Assembly: GCF_001427305.1 (NCBI RefSeq)
Contig: NZ_LMFZ01000013.1
Coordinates: forward strand, 1-64,000
DNA length: 64,000 bases
Origin: Duganella sp. Root1480D1
GTDB taxonomy: Bacteria; Pseudomonadota; Gammaproteobacteria; Burkholderiales; Burkholderiaceae_D
Direction of reading: 5' to 3'
In this document: piece after piece, positions 34,463 to 43,255 of the stretch
Numbering within the stretch: the first letter of the stretch is position 1
Layout of the letters: each line of letters opens with the position of its first letter
Notes under the pieces: generated by a model
What the model saw: the letters and a program-made list of their open reading frames with translations, nothing else
The model's database searches: none
Told to the model about the DNA's origin: nothing
Made by a program: the position numbers and the translations under genes

Positions 34463-35041
34463 ATGAACAAACGTCAATTCCTCGGCGCCGTGGCAGCGGC
34501 AGGCGCCCTCCCCTCGCTGGGTGCCGCTGCTTCCAAGGTTGAGCGTGGTCCCGCGCTCTTGACCGTGACCGGTGCCATTGCCAAGCCGAACCGCGGCGCT
34601 TTCGATCGCGTGGTGGACCAGATGATGCACAAGCAAGGCCTGGCTTTCGACAAAGCCTTCGCCTTTGATTTTGCCGCACTGGCCGCGCTGCCGGCGATCA
34701 CGATCAAACCGACGCTGGAATATGATGGCCGGCCGCATACCTTGTCCGGCCCACTGCTGGTGGACGTGCTGAAAGCTGCCGGCTCGCAAACTGGCGACAG
34801 CAGCAAGCTGATCCTGCGTGCAGTAGATGGCTATGCGGTGGGCGTGGCGCTGGCACTTGCCAAGGCACAGCGCTATATCGTCGCCACCCACCTGGACGGT
34901 GCCCCGATGGCGCTGGGCGGGCTCGGTCCGCTATGGGCAATCTACGATGCGGATCGCGTGCCCGACATGGCAAGCAGGCCCGTAGGCCAGCGCTTCACCA
35001 CTTGCCCGTGGGCCCTGTATCACATCGAGGTTCAGGCGTAA
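34463..35041 (+). CDS. Sulfite-oxidase-fold (molybdopterin-like) exported protein
   Basis: The 192-residue product begins MNKRQFLGAVAAAGALPSLG, an export signal with only a weak Tat-like KR pair. The rest resembles the oxidoreductase molybdopterin-binding fold (PHTLSGPLLVDVLKAAG, LILRAVDGYAVGVAL, ATHLDGAPMALGGLGPLWAIYD). The only cysteine is near the C-terminus (RFTTCPWALYH), so the molybdenum-ligating Cys of YedY or sulfite oxidase is absent and cofactor binding is doubtful. It is divergent from alkB (18 bases) and overlaps the convergent neighbour by ten bases. Confidence 0.65.
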   Translation: MNKRQFLGAVAAAGALPSLGAAASKVERGPALLTVTGAIAKPNRGAFDRVVDQMMHKQGLAFDKAFAFDFAALAALPAITIKPTLEYDGRPHTLSGPLLVDVLKAAGSQTGDSSKLILRAVDGYAVGVALALAKAQRYIVATHLDGAPMALGGLGPLWAIYDADRVPDMASRPVGQRFTTCPWALYHIEVQA

Positions 35042-35394
35042 GCTTCAGCCAGCGACATGACGCGCGGCGTGATTGCGACGCCGATGTCGCCGAAGATCTT
35101 GTTGATGATGGCCATATTGGCTTCGGCTTCGTCCGCCTTCCAGCCGTTGAACAGGTCGGTGCCGTCTTTCTGGAAGTGCAGGTCCAGCACCTTGCCGCGA
35201 TCCTTGTGGGTGTAGCCGGAGCTATGGACTTGCTTGAAACCGCCCGCAGCCAGCGCTTCAAGCACGGAAGTCGGCGGATTATCCGGGTCTGTTGCCATGT
35301 ACACGCCGAAAGTCTTGCCAGGCGGTTTGGCGGCAATATCAACTTCGTAGATGCCAGGCGCCTTGGTGACAGACGTGGATTTCAAAAATAACAT
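35032..35394 (-). CDS. Conserved hypothetical protein
   Basis: The 120-residue product starts at an ATG after AGGGGAAC. It shows no signal peptide or membrane segment. Visible features are a strand-rich N-terminus (KAPGIYEVDIAAKPPGKTFGVYMAT) and a helix with acidic residues (FNGWKADEAEANMAIINKIFGDIG). I do not recognise the family. The 173-base gap beyond its start (35395-35567) is comparatively AT-rich and shows no further gene. Confidence 0.6.
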   Translation of the reverse strand: MLFLKSTSVTKAPGIYEVDIAAKPPGKTFGVYMATDPDNPPTSVLEALAAGGFKQVHSSGYTHKDRGKVLDLHFQKDGTDLFNGWKADEAEANMAIINKIFGDIGVAITPRVMSLAEAYA

Positions 35395-35567
35395 AGCGTT
35401 CCCCTAGAACTGTGTGTGGCTATCCTCAAGTGGACTAGCTTATTGCTAACCGCCAATTTTGTCACCCGTCGGGGCCATCTTTTTGTTCGACCACAACACC
35501 AGCCGAAGCAAAAAGCATTACCTGCTCTTCAACTATACTTTTGCACTGCTGATTTGCAAGGGCAGCG

Positions 35568-36398
35568 TCAGGGCTGGCCCGCCCGTTTACGCTCGGCCAG
35601 CGCGATGGTTGGCGGCACCAGGGCCCGGTATAACTGGCCCGTCGCCGCATCCCATGCCATGACTGCATCTTGCTGTCGCAACACTGTTGCCATATCGCCC
35701 CGCGCAACCGGCCCGGTCAGTGCCGGCGCTGTGCCGAGGCGGAATGCATTTTCCATAGACTCTATCGCAAGCGGCCGCGCGAGCTCGCGCGCCACGTTCT
35801 CCGGAATGCCGGCCGCCTGGTAGGCGCGCAGGGCAGCATCGATCACAGTGACCAGGTAATTACTCGCGAACACCGCCGCCGCGTGATAAACGGTCTTGGC
35901 CGCTGGGTCGATCTGCACCGCTCTCGCGCCAATCGCTGCCAACGCCGGCAGCAGCACATCCAGCGCTTGCCGGTCGCCCTCGACGCCGCAGAAGGTGCCG
36001 GCAAAATCCGCCGCCACCGCGTCAACGTCGGCAAAGCTGCGGATCGGATGCACACTGGCGACAAAGGCGCCCGCCGCGCGTGCCGCTTGCAAACGGTCCG
36101 ACGCCAGCGCACCGCTGCAATGGAACACCACCGCGCCCTGCAGCGGTGCAGCGGCGGCCAGCGCCTCGCACGCAGGCACGATCTGGTCATCGGTGACGGT
36201 GAGCATGTAGACATCGGCCGTTCGCATGACGCCGCCCACGGCGGCAGGCGTACCAGCCCCGATGAAGGCCGCGGCCTGCGCCGCACTGCCGGCCGAACGC
36301 GCCAGTACGTCCTGCACGGTGAACGCGCCGGCCCTTGAAAACAGCCGCCCCAGGACGCAGCCGACGTGGCCGCCGCCCACCACTGTCAAACCACGCAT
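35568..36398 (-). CDS. Rossmann-fold protein with DUF2520 domain
   Basis: The 276-residue protein has an N-terminal NAD(P)-binding motif (LTVVGGGHVGCVLGRLF) and a C-terminal helical DUF2520 domain (YHAAAVFASNYLVTVIDAALRAYQAAGI). It is organised like ketopantoate or pyrroline-5-carboxylate reductases. The substrate is unknown. Its ATG overlaps the stop of the upstream DUF924 gene (TGATG), so the two are coupled. Confidence 0.85.
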   Translation of the reverse strand: MRGLTVVGGGHVGCVLGRLFSRAGAFTVQDVLARSAGSAAQAAAFIGAGTPAAVGGVMRTADVYMLTVTDDQIVPACEALAAAAPLQGAVVFHCSGALASDRLQAARAAGAFVASVHPIRSFADVDAVAADFAGTFCGVEGDRQALDVLLPALAAIGARAVQIDPAAKTVYHAAAVFASNYLVTVIDAALRAYQAAGIPENVARELARPLAIESMENAFRLGTAPALTGPVARGDMATVLRQQDAVMAWDAATGQLYRALVPPTIALAERKRAGQP

Positions 36399-36982
36399 CA
36401 GAAGCTCGATCCTGGCTGTTTGAGGAACTCGACTTCTTCCGGCGTCGATTCGCGGCCGAGAATGGCATTGCGATGCGGGAAGCGGCCGAAGCGGCGAATC
36501 ACGTCGTAATGCTTCTTGGCGAAATCCAGCATGCCGGCATAACCCGGCGAATCCGCAGCCAGCATCTCGAACAGGTCGACGCAGCGCATCTGCATCGACA
36601 GGTTTTCCGAATGCTCAAGCGGCATGTAGGAAAACGCTCGCTGCGCTGGCGGCAGGGTCTGGTTGGCGCCCGAATCGTCCAGCGCCTTGGCTGCCTCCAG
36701 CGCCAGCTCGTCGCCGGCAAAGGCCTTCGGCGTGCCGCGATAAACATTGCGCGTGAACTGGTCCAGCACGATGATGCGGGCCAGCGTACCTTGCGTGCCC
36801 TCGTCGTCCCACTGCCGCAGGCCGCCCAGCAACCCTTGTTCAATCACATCGCCGAATTGCTGGAAAATCGCACGGTCGAATGCATCGTCCTTGCGCCACC
36901 ACTCGGGGCGTTGCATATTGTGGCCCTTGGCGCCGATCGGCAGGAACCAGAAATCGAGAACGTCTTGTGGATGAATGACCAA
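36398..36982 (-). CDS. DUF924 family protein
   Basis: The 194-residue product has the DUF924 pattern: LDFWFLPIGAKG, WWRKDDAFD, IIVLDQFTRNVYRGTPKAFAGD, FSYMPLEHSENLSMQ and RFGRFPHRNAILGRESTPEE. The fold resembles helical repeat proteins; its function is unknown. It overlaps the DUF2520 gene by one base and lies nine bases after mgtC's stop on the same strand. Confidence 0.88.
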   Translation of the reverse strand: MVIHPQDVLDFWFLPIGAKGHNMQRPEWWRKDDAFDRAIFQQFGDVIEQGLLGGLRQWDDEGTQGTLARIIVLDQFTRNVYRGTPKAFAGDELALEAAKALDDSGANQTLPPAQRAFSYMPLEHSENLSMQMRCVDLFEMLAADSPGYAGMLDFAKKHYDVIRRFGRFPHRNAILGRESTPEEVEFLKQPGSSF

Positions 36983-36991
36983 ACCTGCCTC

Positions 36992-37735
36992 CTAGTTGCG
37001 TGCGTGGGTGACCTGGAAACTGTCGATGCCGTCGAAATGCGTCATCTCCTCGGCGATGCGCGACAACGGCGATCCGCTGCGCTTACTGAGCGCCAGCGCC
37101 ACGAAGCGCCACTCCAGTTTGCCCTGGTCCATGCCAATGGTCAGCGAGCCGCCCGCGATCTGGTAGCCGCGCTCCAGTGCCATGGCGCGTAGCTGGTCTT
37201 CTTTCGGCTCGAAGCCTGGCTTGAAGCGCATGGTAATCGCGATCGCATGGCGCGATGGCAGCCACGCCTCCAGCTTGGACAGGAAGATCATCGACATAGC
37301 GCACAAGAAGGCAAGGCCCATCGCGCCCAGGTAGAACCCCAGGCCGACCGCCACGCCGATCACCGAGGAAGCCCAGATCGAAGCCGCCGTCGTCAGGCCT
37401 GAAATATTGAAGCCTTCGCGCATGATCACACCCGCGCCAAGGAAGCCGATACCCGTCACGATGCCCTGCACCACGCGCGTTGGATCGGTACCCACCAGCT
37501 CGGACATATGGCCGCCAAACCACAGCGACGGGTAACCACACAGCACAGTCAGGCCGGCCGATGCCATACAGACCAGCCCATAGGTGCGCATCCCGGCCGC
37601 CCGGCCATGGTAGGAACGCTCATAGCCAACCAGCAGGCCAAGCAGGAGCGCGCCGGCGATGTTCATCAGGATCACGAGGTTGGTCGCCAGTTCGCCGGAC
37701 GACCAGTAAGCACGCAGGAAATCTATGCTGGGCAT
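36992..37735 (-). CDS. MgtC/SapB family membrane protein
   Basis: The 247-residue protein has about four N-terminal membrane helices with the family pattern GALLLGLLVGYERSYHGRAAGMRTYGLVCMASAG and VTGIGFLGAGVIMREG, then a cytosolic ACT-like C-terminal domain (residues 165-247, MRFKPGFEPKEDQLR). MgtC proteins help with magnesium limitation and, in pathogens, interact with F1Fo ATP synthase. It is close to DUF924, suggesting co-transcription. Confidence 0.9.
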   Translation of the reverse strand: MPSIDFLRAYWSSGELATNLVILMNIAGALLLGLLVGYERSYHGRAAGMRTYGLVCMASAGLTVLCGYPSLWFGGHMSELVGTDPTRVVQGIVTGIGFLGAGVIMREGFNISGLTTAASIWASSVIGVAVGLGFYLGAMGLAFLCAMSMIFLSKLEAWLPSRHAIAITMRFKPGFEPKEDQLRAMALERGYQIAGGSLTIGMDQGKLEWRFVALALSKRSGSPLSRIAEEMTHFDGIDSFQVTHARN

Positions 37736-37747
37736 AGCTGCCTCACT

Positions 37748-38011
37748 TTATGGTTTTGGTGTTTTCTTGGCTGCGAGCTGCTTTTCGAATGCTACATCGA
37801 GTTTGCTGACGCGTTTTACTTTTTGCGGGCCTTGCGCGTTGACGAAGGCAACGAAATCGTCCAGCTCCATCGGCGGGCACAGCGGCGGCTGGCCTGGCCC
37901 TTCCGTCAGGAAGAAGTGGCCGCCTCCGGTCATGGTCATCGAATAGGCCTGGTTGCCGGAGCGCTCCTTCAGGCGCGCCAGCGCGTTGGATGCTTTGGTG
38001 GAGCGGCTCAT
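37748..38011 (-). CDS. Small conserved hypothetical protein
   Basis: The 87-residue product is soluble with a basic N-terminus (MSRSTKASNALARLKERSGN), a central strand-rich segment (AYSMTMTGGGHFFLTEGPGQPPLCPPM) and a Lys-rich C-terminal tail (KKTPKP). No family is recognised. Its ATG overlaps the stop of the aminopeptidase gene by four bases, and mgtC follows 12 bases after its stop, placing it inside a minus-strand operon. Confidence 0.68.
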   Translation of the reverse strand: MSRSTKASNALARLKERSGNQAYSMTMTGGGHFFLTEGPGQPPLCPPMELDDFVAFVNAQGPQKVKRVSKLDVAFEKQLAAKKTPKP

Positions 38012-39798
38012 ATTGCCTCCGTCCTTTCGTTCAGCCAGCGCAGCGCGTCGCCGTCGACATGTCTTGCGAGTCGTTGACGCACGGTGGCGTGGTAGTCGTT
38101 CAGCCAGCGCACTTCATCTGCGCGCAGCAGGGTTTGATCGATGCAGCGCGTATCGATCGGGCACAGGGTCAGGGTTTCAAAGCGCAGGAATTCGCCGAAC
38201 TCCGATTCCGGCGCCGGCACGTTCAGCACCAGGTTTTCGATGCGAATGCCCCACTTGCCGGGACGGTAAATGCCAGGCTCGTTGGAGGTGATCATGCCCG
38301 GCTCCATCGCGGTATGCGCGTCCGGCGGCGTGGATGGCGAAATCGACTGCGGGCCTTCGTGCACATTGAGGAAGAAGCCGACGCCATGGCCGGTGCCGTG
38401 GCCGAAATCGATGCCGGCCGCCCACAGGGGCGCGCGTGCGATCGCATCCAGCATCGGCGATTTCACGCCGCGCGGGAACTGGGCGACGGACAAGGCCATC
38501 ATGCCTTTCAGGACCAGGGTGAAGTCGCGCTTATGCTCCTTGCTGATGGCACCGACCGGTACCACGCGAGTGATGTCGGTGGTGCCGCCCGTGTACTGGC
38601 CGCCCGAATCGAGCAGCAGCAGGCCATCGCCTTCAACCACGGCGCTGCCTTCGGAGGGTGCGCGGTAGTGCATGATCGCGCCGTTGGCATTGAAGCCTGC
38701 AATGGTGCCGAAGCTTGGGCTGACGAAGCCCGGACGGCGGCGGCGCGCGTCCAGCAAGTGCTGGCCGATGGCGTACTCGGTCAGCGGCTCGCGCTTCGGA
38801 TCGGCCAGGGTTTGCTCGAGCCAGCTGAAGAACTCGCACAGAGCGGCGCCGTCCTGTTCCATGGTTGCGCGCACATGGTCGGCTTCGTGCGCGGTCTTGC
38901 GGGACTTGGCGAACGTGGTCGGATTGACCGCTTCGATGATCGTTACGTTGTCCGGCACGGACTGGCGTGTGCCGAAAGTGATGCGGCGTGGGTCCAGCAG
39001 CAGCGTGCTGCCAGCAGGGATTGAGGCCAGTGCTTGCGCTGCTTCCTCGTAGGGTTCGACGAAGACATTGTCGGCCGCCAGCAGGCCTGCCAGGCCAGGC
39101 TCGATTTTGCCGGCGCCGACGAACAGCATGGCGCGCTCCTGGTCGACCAGCGCGTGCGACAGGAAGATCGGGTTGTAATTGACGTCCGATCCGCGCAGGT
39201 TGAACAGGTAGGCGATATCGTCCAGCGTCGAAATGACATGATGGGTCGCACCATGGCGCGCCATTTCGACCCGCAACGCTGCCAGCTTGGCAGCGCGGGT
39301 CTTGTCGGCATAAGGGCGCTGGTGCTCATAGACCGGGGCATCCGGCAAGCCGGGACGATCCGTCCACACTTCATCCAGCAAGTCGAGGTCCGTGCGCATG
39401 GCAATGCCGCGCGCCTGCAGCAGGCGGGCAATCGACAGGCCAAGTACCGCGCCATCCACTGCCAGCACCTGGCCAGGCTTCAGGGTCTCGGCCAACCAAT
39501 CCACGTACTGCAAGCTGGCGCCCGATGAAATTTTCATCAGCTTCACGCCGGTGCCGGCCAGCTCCGCTTCCGCTTGCGTCCAATAGCGGCCGTCAGTCCA
39601 GACGCCCGCAAAATCCTGCGTGATGATGAAAGTGCCGACCGAGCCGGTAAAGTCCGACAGCCATTCCCGCCCTTGCCAGCGTGCCGGCAAGTACTCGGAC
39701 AAATGGGGATCGGAGGAAGGGACCATGCAGGCATCAATCTGATGGCGGCGCATCGCCGCGCGCATGGATTCAAGTCTGGTGCGGATTGATTCTTTCAT
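38008..39798 (-). CDS. pepP: Xaa-Pro aminopeptidase (three-domain type)
   Basis: The 596-residue enzyme removes N-terminal residues preceding proline. Two creatinase-like N-terminal domains (DPHLSEYLPARWQGREWLSDFTGSVG) precede the M24 pitta-bread catalytic domain. Metal ligands are visible: DSGGQYTGGTTDITR (two Asp), HGTGHGVG (His), TSNEPGIY (Glu) and RIENL (Glu). The length is that of the eukaryote-like cytosolic three-domain form, not the 440-residue E. coli PepP. The start is MKESIRTRLES (39798). Confidence 0.93.
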   Translation of the reverse strand: MKESIRTRLESMRAAMRRHQIDACMVPSSDPHLSEYLPARWQGREWLSDFTGSVGTFIITQDFAGVWTDGRYWTQAEAELAGTGVKLMKISSGASLQYVDWLAETLKPGQVLAVDGAVLGLSIARLLQARGIAMRTDLDLLDEVWTDRPGLPDAPVYEHQRPYADKTRAAKLAALRVEMARHGATHHVISTLDDIAYLFNLRGSDVNYNPIFLSHALVDQERAMLFVGAGKIEPGLAGLLAADNVFVEPYEEAAQALASIPAGSTLLLDPRRITFGTRQSVPDNVTIIEAVNPTTFAKSRKTAHEADHVRATMEQDGAALCEFFSWLEQTLADPKREPLTEYAIGQHLLDARRRRPGFVSPSFGTIAGFNANGAIMHYRAPSEGSAVVEGDGLLLLDSGGQYTGGTTDITRVVPVGAISKEHKRDFTLVLKGMMALSVAQFPRGVKSPMLDAIARAPLWAAGIDFGHGTGHGVGFFLNVHEGPQSISPSTPPDAHTAMEPGMITSNEPGIYRPGKWGIRIENLVLNVPAPESEFGEFLRFETLTLCPIDTRCIDQTLLRADEVRWLNDYHATVRQRLARHVDGDALRWLNERTEAI

Positions 39799-39856
39799 AG
39801 CGCAATCATACCCCGATTGCGCCATAATGCCTGGCTGCCGCCGCTTTCAGGCGGCA

Positions 39857-40654
39857 ATGGAGAGAGAATTGATACCTGAAGATGTACGCGCAGAAATCAT
39901 GCGCCGGCTCGCGGCTGCGGAAGCCGAACACAATGTGCGCGTCCTGCTGGCCGTAGAATCGGGCAGCCGCGCCTGGGGCTTTGCCTCGCCGAACAGCGAT
40001 TACGACGTGCGCTTTATTTACGCCCACCCGCGCGACTGGTATGTCGCGGTCGACCTGGAAGAGAAGCGCGACGTCATCGAATACAAGATTGTCGATGAGA
40101 TCGACATCAATGGCTGGGATATCCGCAAGGCCCTGCGCCTGTTCCGCAAGTCGAACCCTGCTTTCGTCGAGTGGCTCCAGTCACCGATACTTTACCGTTC
40201 ACACGGCGGATTTGCGGACCGCGCGCGGACCCTGCTGCCTAAGGTGTACTCCTGCGAAAACGGCACCTACCATTACCGCAGCATGGCAAAGACCAACTAT
40301 CGCGGCTATTTGCGCGCAGACATGGTGCCTTTGAAGAAGTATTTCTACGTGCTGCGTCCGTTGCTGGCGGTGCGCTGGCTGGAACGGTATGGCACTCCTG
40401 CCCCGATCGAATTCGACAAGCTGCTGCATTTGCTGGAAGGCGAGACGGAACTGCTGGACGCAATCGCTACGCTGCTGGAGAAGAAAAAGGCCGCGCCGGA
40501 AATGGGACTGTCCGAGCCAGTCCCATGCCTGAACCGCTTCATTGAAGCAGAACTCGCGCGGCTTGAACGGCCAGACGTGGTGCGCTTCCGAAGCAGCGAC
40601 GTCAATGGCGAGCTGAATCAGCTATTCCACGCCGTGCTGGCCGAGCAAGCCTGA
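39857..40654 (+). CDS. Nucleotidyltransferase of the YcgL/RNA-repair type
   Basis: The product is about 265 residues with an N-terminal polymerase-beta-like nucleotidyltransferase motif (AVESGSRAWGFASPNSDYDVRFIY; the Gly-Ser and Asp-x-Asp are the catalytic elements). The C-terminal half has KSNPAFVEWLQSPI and NYRGYLRADMVPLKKYFY segments. Such proteins are annotated as nucleotidyltransferases linked to RNA repair; the substrate is unproved. A TTG at 39869, preceded by GGAGAGAG, is an alternative start. It is divergent from pepP. Confidence 0.82.
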   Translation: MERELIPEDVRAEIMRRLAAAEAEHNVRVLLAVESGSRAWGFASPNSDYDVRFIYAHPRDWYVAVDLEEKRDVIEYKIVDEIDINGWDIRKALRLFRKSNPAFVEWLQSPILYRSHGGFADRARTLLPKVYSCENGTYHYRSMAKTNYRGYLRADMVPLKKYFYVLRPLLAVRWLERYGTPAPIEFDKLLHLLEGETELLDAIATLLEKKKAAPEMGLSEPVPCLNRFIEAELARLERPDVVRFRSSDVNGELNQLFHAVLAEQA

Positions 40655-40659
40655 TTGCG

Positions 40660-41466
40660 CTACATGCGTGGCACGCCCTCGCGGTTGACGGTAATGGTAC
40701 GGCCAGGCTCAGATGAAAGCTGAGCGCGATGTTCGGTGCCGCGGAACTCGTAGGTCACATCCCAGTACTGCGGGGTGCGGCTCGGAATCGCCTCGCAACG
40801 CTGGACATTCTGGGCGTACTGGTTGCCCGTGTTGCGGCCCACATTAGAGCCGACTGCAGCACCTGCAATCGCCCCGCCAACGGTGGCGATGTCGCGGCCC
40901 GAACCGCCACCCACCTGGTGCCCCAGCACCCCGCCAATCAAAGCGCCTGCAATGGCACCAGCAGTACCGCTGCCGCCGGAGGCTTCCACCTGCTGCCGCT
41001 CAACCCAGCAGCGCTGTTCGGGCGGCCCCACCACGGCGCGGGCGGAAGTGATCGGCGCTTCATATGTCCGTTCGCTCGGCCGCATGCGGTACTCATAACT
41101 TGGCTGGGCCACCGGCTCAGGCGCATACGCCATTTCATCAACGCGCCGGCGCGGCGGCACGGCGCGAATCGACGAGATATTGTCGTTCAGGCCCATGCCT
41201 TCCAGCGATTCATAACTGCCGCGCCGCAAGATCCGGCATTCGCCCTCGAAATTCGGCAACGGGCAAACTTCCCAGCGGCCGCGCTCCACCACAACCGACG
41301 AAGCACGATTGTCGAACCCCGCAGTGCGCAAGTCGCTGATCGAGCGCGTGATGTTTACGGGACGTCCGCGCCAGCCTTCCCGGGGATAAAGCGTGATTTG
41401 TGCAAAGGCTTGCGCGCTGACGAGTGCGATAAGCCCCGCCAGCGCAGTTCTGATTGGAAAGTTCAT
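40660..41466 (-). CDS. Secreted beta/gamma-crystallin and glycine-zipper protein
   Basis: The 268-residue product has a signal peptide ending AFA. Residues about 23-105 form a beta/gamma-crystallin-like domain (ITLYPREGWRGRPVNITR, then WEVCPLPNFEGECRILRRGSYESL). A disordered Pro-rich middle follows, then a glycine-zipper segment (TAGAIAGALIGGVLGHQVGGG and VGGAIAGAAVG) seen in envelope proteins that insert into membranes. The C-terminus (PSRTPQYWDVTYEFRGTEHR) resembles SlyB or 2TM-zipper domains. Function unknown. Confidence 0.8.
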   Translation of the reverse strand: MNFPIRTALAGLIALVSAQAFAQITLYPREGWRGRPVNITRSISDLRTAGFDNRASSVVVERGRWEVCPLPNFEGECRILRRGSYESLEGMGLNDNISSIRAVPPRRRVDEMAYAPEPVAQPSYEYRMRPSERTYEAPITSARAVVGPPEQRCWVERQQVEASGGSGTAGAIAGALIGGVLGHQVGGGSGRDIATVGGAIAGAAVGSNVGRNTGNQYAQNVQRCEAIPSRTPQYWDVTYEFRGTEHRAQLSSEPGRTITVNREGVPRM

Positions 41467-41543
41467 GATGTCCTCCGATACAGATCAGGTGCGCCCAGCA
41501 TGCCGCGGCAATGTGGGCTGGTCTGTTCGGGAACGCGCGTTAC

Positions 41544-42542
41544 TTAGTAAACTGAACCTCCCTGCTGGGTCGAGCTCAGCACGCCGTTGATGGCGGAGAT
41601 ATTGTAGTTCACGGTAGAGCTGCCGTAGCTCGCCCAGTTGGTCAGGCTGAAGCTGCCGCCGCCGGACAGGCGCTGCACGCCGACATTGCGATAGGTGAGC
41701 GGAGTCTTGGGCTTGCAGACTTCCGGTATCCCGACAGTATTGAGGAAGTAGGCTGAACCGTTGCCAACCCGCGTGGCATTGCCGTTCTCCACCAACAGCG
41801 CTGTTTCCACATCGATGCCGATGCCATGCGTCATTGGCGTCCAGCCGTCGTTCACGATGCGCGCCATGAAGGTGACCAGGCGGCCCATGCGGTCGCGCGA
41901 ATCCAGGTGCATATCGGAGATCATATTGCCCATGCCGGGCAGCGCTAGGAAGTCGCGCCCGAGCGATACCGATTTGTCATAAGGGTTGGACAATGCCTGG
42001 GGCGAGGTGATCGAACCGTTCAAGGCATTGAACACATACTGGCTCAGCACGGCCAGGCCGGCACTGGTGCCGCCGATCGGGATATTCTTGTTGGCCAGGC
42101 CCTGGATAGCGGCTTGCAGCGGCGTGCCTTTCCAGTCTTCCCAATAATCGGCCTGGTCGCCGCCGGCAATCCACAGCGCTTCGGCGTTGCGCACACGTTC
42201 GAGCACGAAAGGATCATTCGCTGCCGCGCGGTTAGGGATGATCAGGGTCTCGACTGAGGTTACGCCATTGCCGAAGGCATAGATGTAGGGGTTATAGGCA
42301 TCCGTGCCGGTAGCGCGGATCACCACGAAATTGCCGCCGCCTGCCTTTTGGATCATCCAGCGGAATGCGTCGTCCACATCGGTTCCCCCGCCCATCAGCA
42401 CCAGCGAAGGCTGGGCCGGCTGAGGCCGCGTCACATTGGTGGGATCGCCCACCACAAAGAACTGGTATTGCTTTGCAGATTGCGCCGAGGCCGAGACGCA
42501 TAGGGACATCACAAACAGGAAGAGGGCAGGCAGTGAACGCAT
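41544..42542 (-). CDS. Secreted cyanophycinase-like peptidase (S51)
   Basis: The 332-residue product has a signal peptide (MRSLPALFLFVMSLCVSASA) and the S51 peptidase fold: LVLMGGGTDVDDAFRW, the catalytic Ser in IGGTSAGLAVLSQY, and DSRDRMGRLVTFMAR and THGIGIDVETALLVENG segments. Cyanophycinase splits the Asp-Arg storage polymer to dipeptides. Export indicates extracellular substrate scavenging. No cyanophycin synthetase is in the window. The enzyme is assigned by pattern only. Confidence 0.82.
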   Translation of the reverse strand: MRSLPALFLFVMSLCVSASAQSAKQYQFFVVGDPTNVTRPQPAQPSLVLMGGGTDVDDAFRWMIQKAGGGNFVVIRATGTDAYNPYIYAFGNGVTSVETLIIPNRAAANDPFVLERVRNAEALWIAGGDQADYWEDWKGTPLQAAIQGLANKNIPIGGTSAGLAVLSQYVFNALNGSITSPQALSNPYDKSVSLGRDFLALPGMGNMISDMHLDSRDRMGRLVTFMARIVNDGWTPMTHGIGIDVETALLVENGNATRVGNGSAYFLNTVGIPEVCKPKTPLTYRNVGVQRLSGGGSFSLTNWASYGSSTVNYNISAINGVLSSTQQGGSVY

Positions 42543-42685
42543 GGCAAACTCCGCTGAAGTTGTAAATATGCAAACTGATTATACTCATCAGTGCTTGGCT
42601 GTGCTGCACTACTTTCCGTCCCGTGCGCAGCATTTCCCCGCAACAACATACAATAAAGACAACAACCCCATCCTCTTGGAAATTA

Positions 42686-43237
42686 ATGAAACTGAAAAAC
42701 AGACTCGCCGCCTTGGCGGTATCGGCACTATGCATGACTTCGCCGGCTTGGGCCGCAACCATCGCCCCAGTCCCGGCCAAGACCGAACTGAAACTGAAGG
42801 ACGGCATCAACGACATCAAAACCGGCGATATGGTGGTCCGGATTGTGAAGGCCTACATCTCGACCGCAACCGCCAGCAGCCATGACATCTATACGGTGTA
42901 CATCCTGCCCGAGAAAAATGAGACCCAGTGGCTGCTCGTCACCAACCCAAGCGGGGACGGTTACGACTTCAATTTTTCGAATTCTGAATCGGGCGACTCC
43001 AACCGCAGGGCCATCACCTTCTATAAAGATGGCGGCACCCTGTACGCGGTCCAGGCCGAAAAGGAAGGACTGCGCGAGCCAGCCAACAACATGAAAAAGA
43101 CCAACGTAAAAATCCGCGTATTCGAGTTCAACCAGAACTGGGACGTCCCCATGTTTAACAGCGCCGGGGAAATGAAGTCCAAAGCGCGTTACATGGACGC
43201 CAACGAAGCTCTCCAGAAAGAGTTTTTCGTCAAATAA
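42686..43237 (+). CDS. Exported protein of unknown function
   Basis: The 183-residue product begins MKLKNRLAALAVSALCMTSPAWA, a signal peptide cleaved after AWA; the longer frame upstream has no such signal. The mature part has alternating strands (VVRIVKAYIST, HDIYTVYILPEK, QWLLVTNPSGDGYDFNFS, RRAITFYKDGGTLYAVQAE) suggestive of a beta-sandwich, and ends KEFFVK. I do not recognise a family. It is 18 bases from a second exported gene, so the two are co-transcribed, and it is divergent from cyanophycinase. Confidence 0.7.
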   Translation: MKLKNRLAALAVSALCMTSPAWAATIAPVPAKTELKLKDGINDIKTGDMVVRIVKAYISTATASSHDIYTVYILPEKNETQWLLVTNPSGDGYDFNFSNSESGDSNRRAITFYKDGGTLYAVQAEKEGLREPANNMKKTNVKIRVFEFNQNWDVPMFNSAGEMKSKARYMDANEALQKEFFVK

Positions 43238-43255
43238 GCTGGAGGAGAATCGCAA

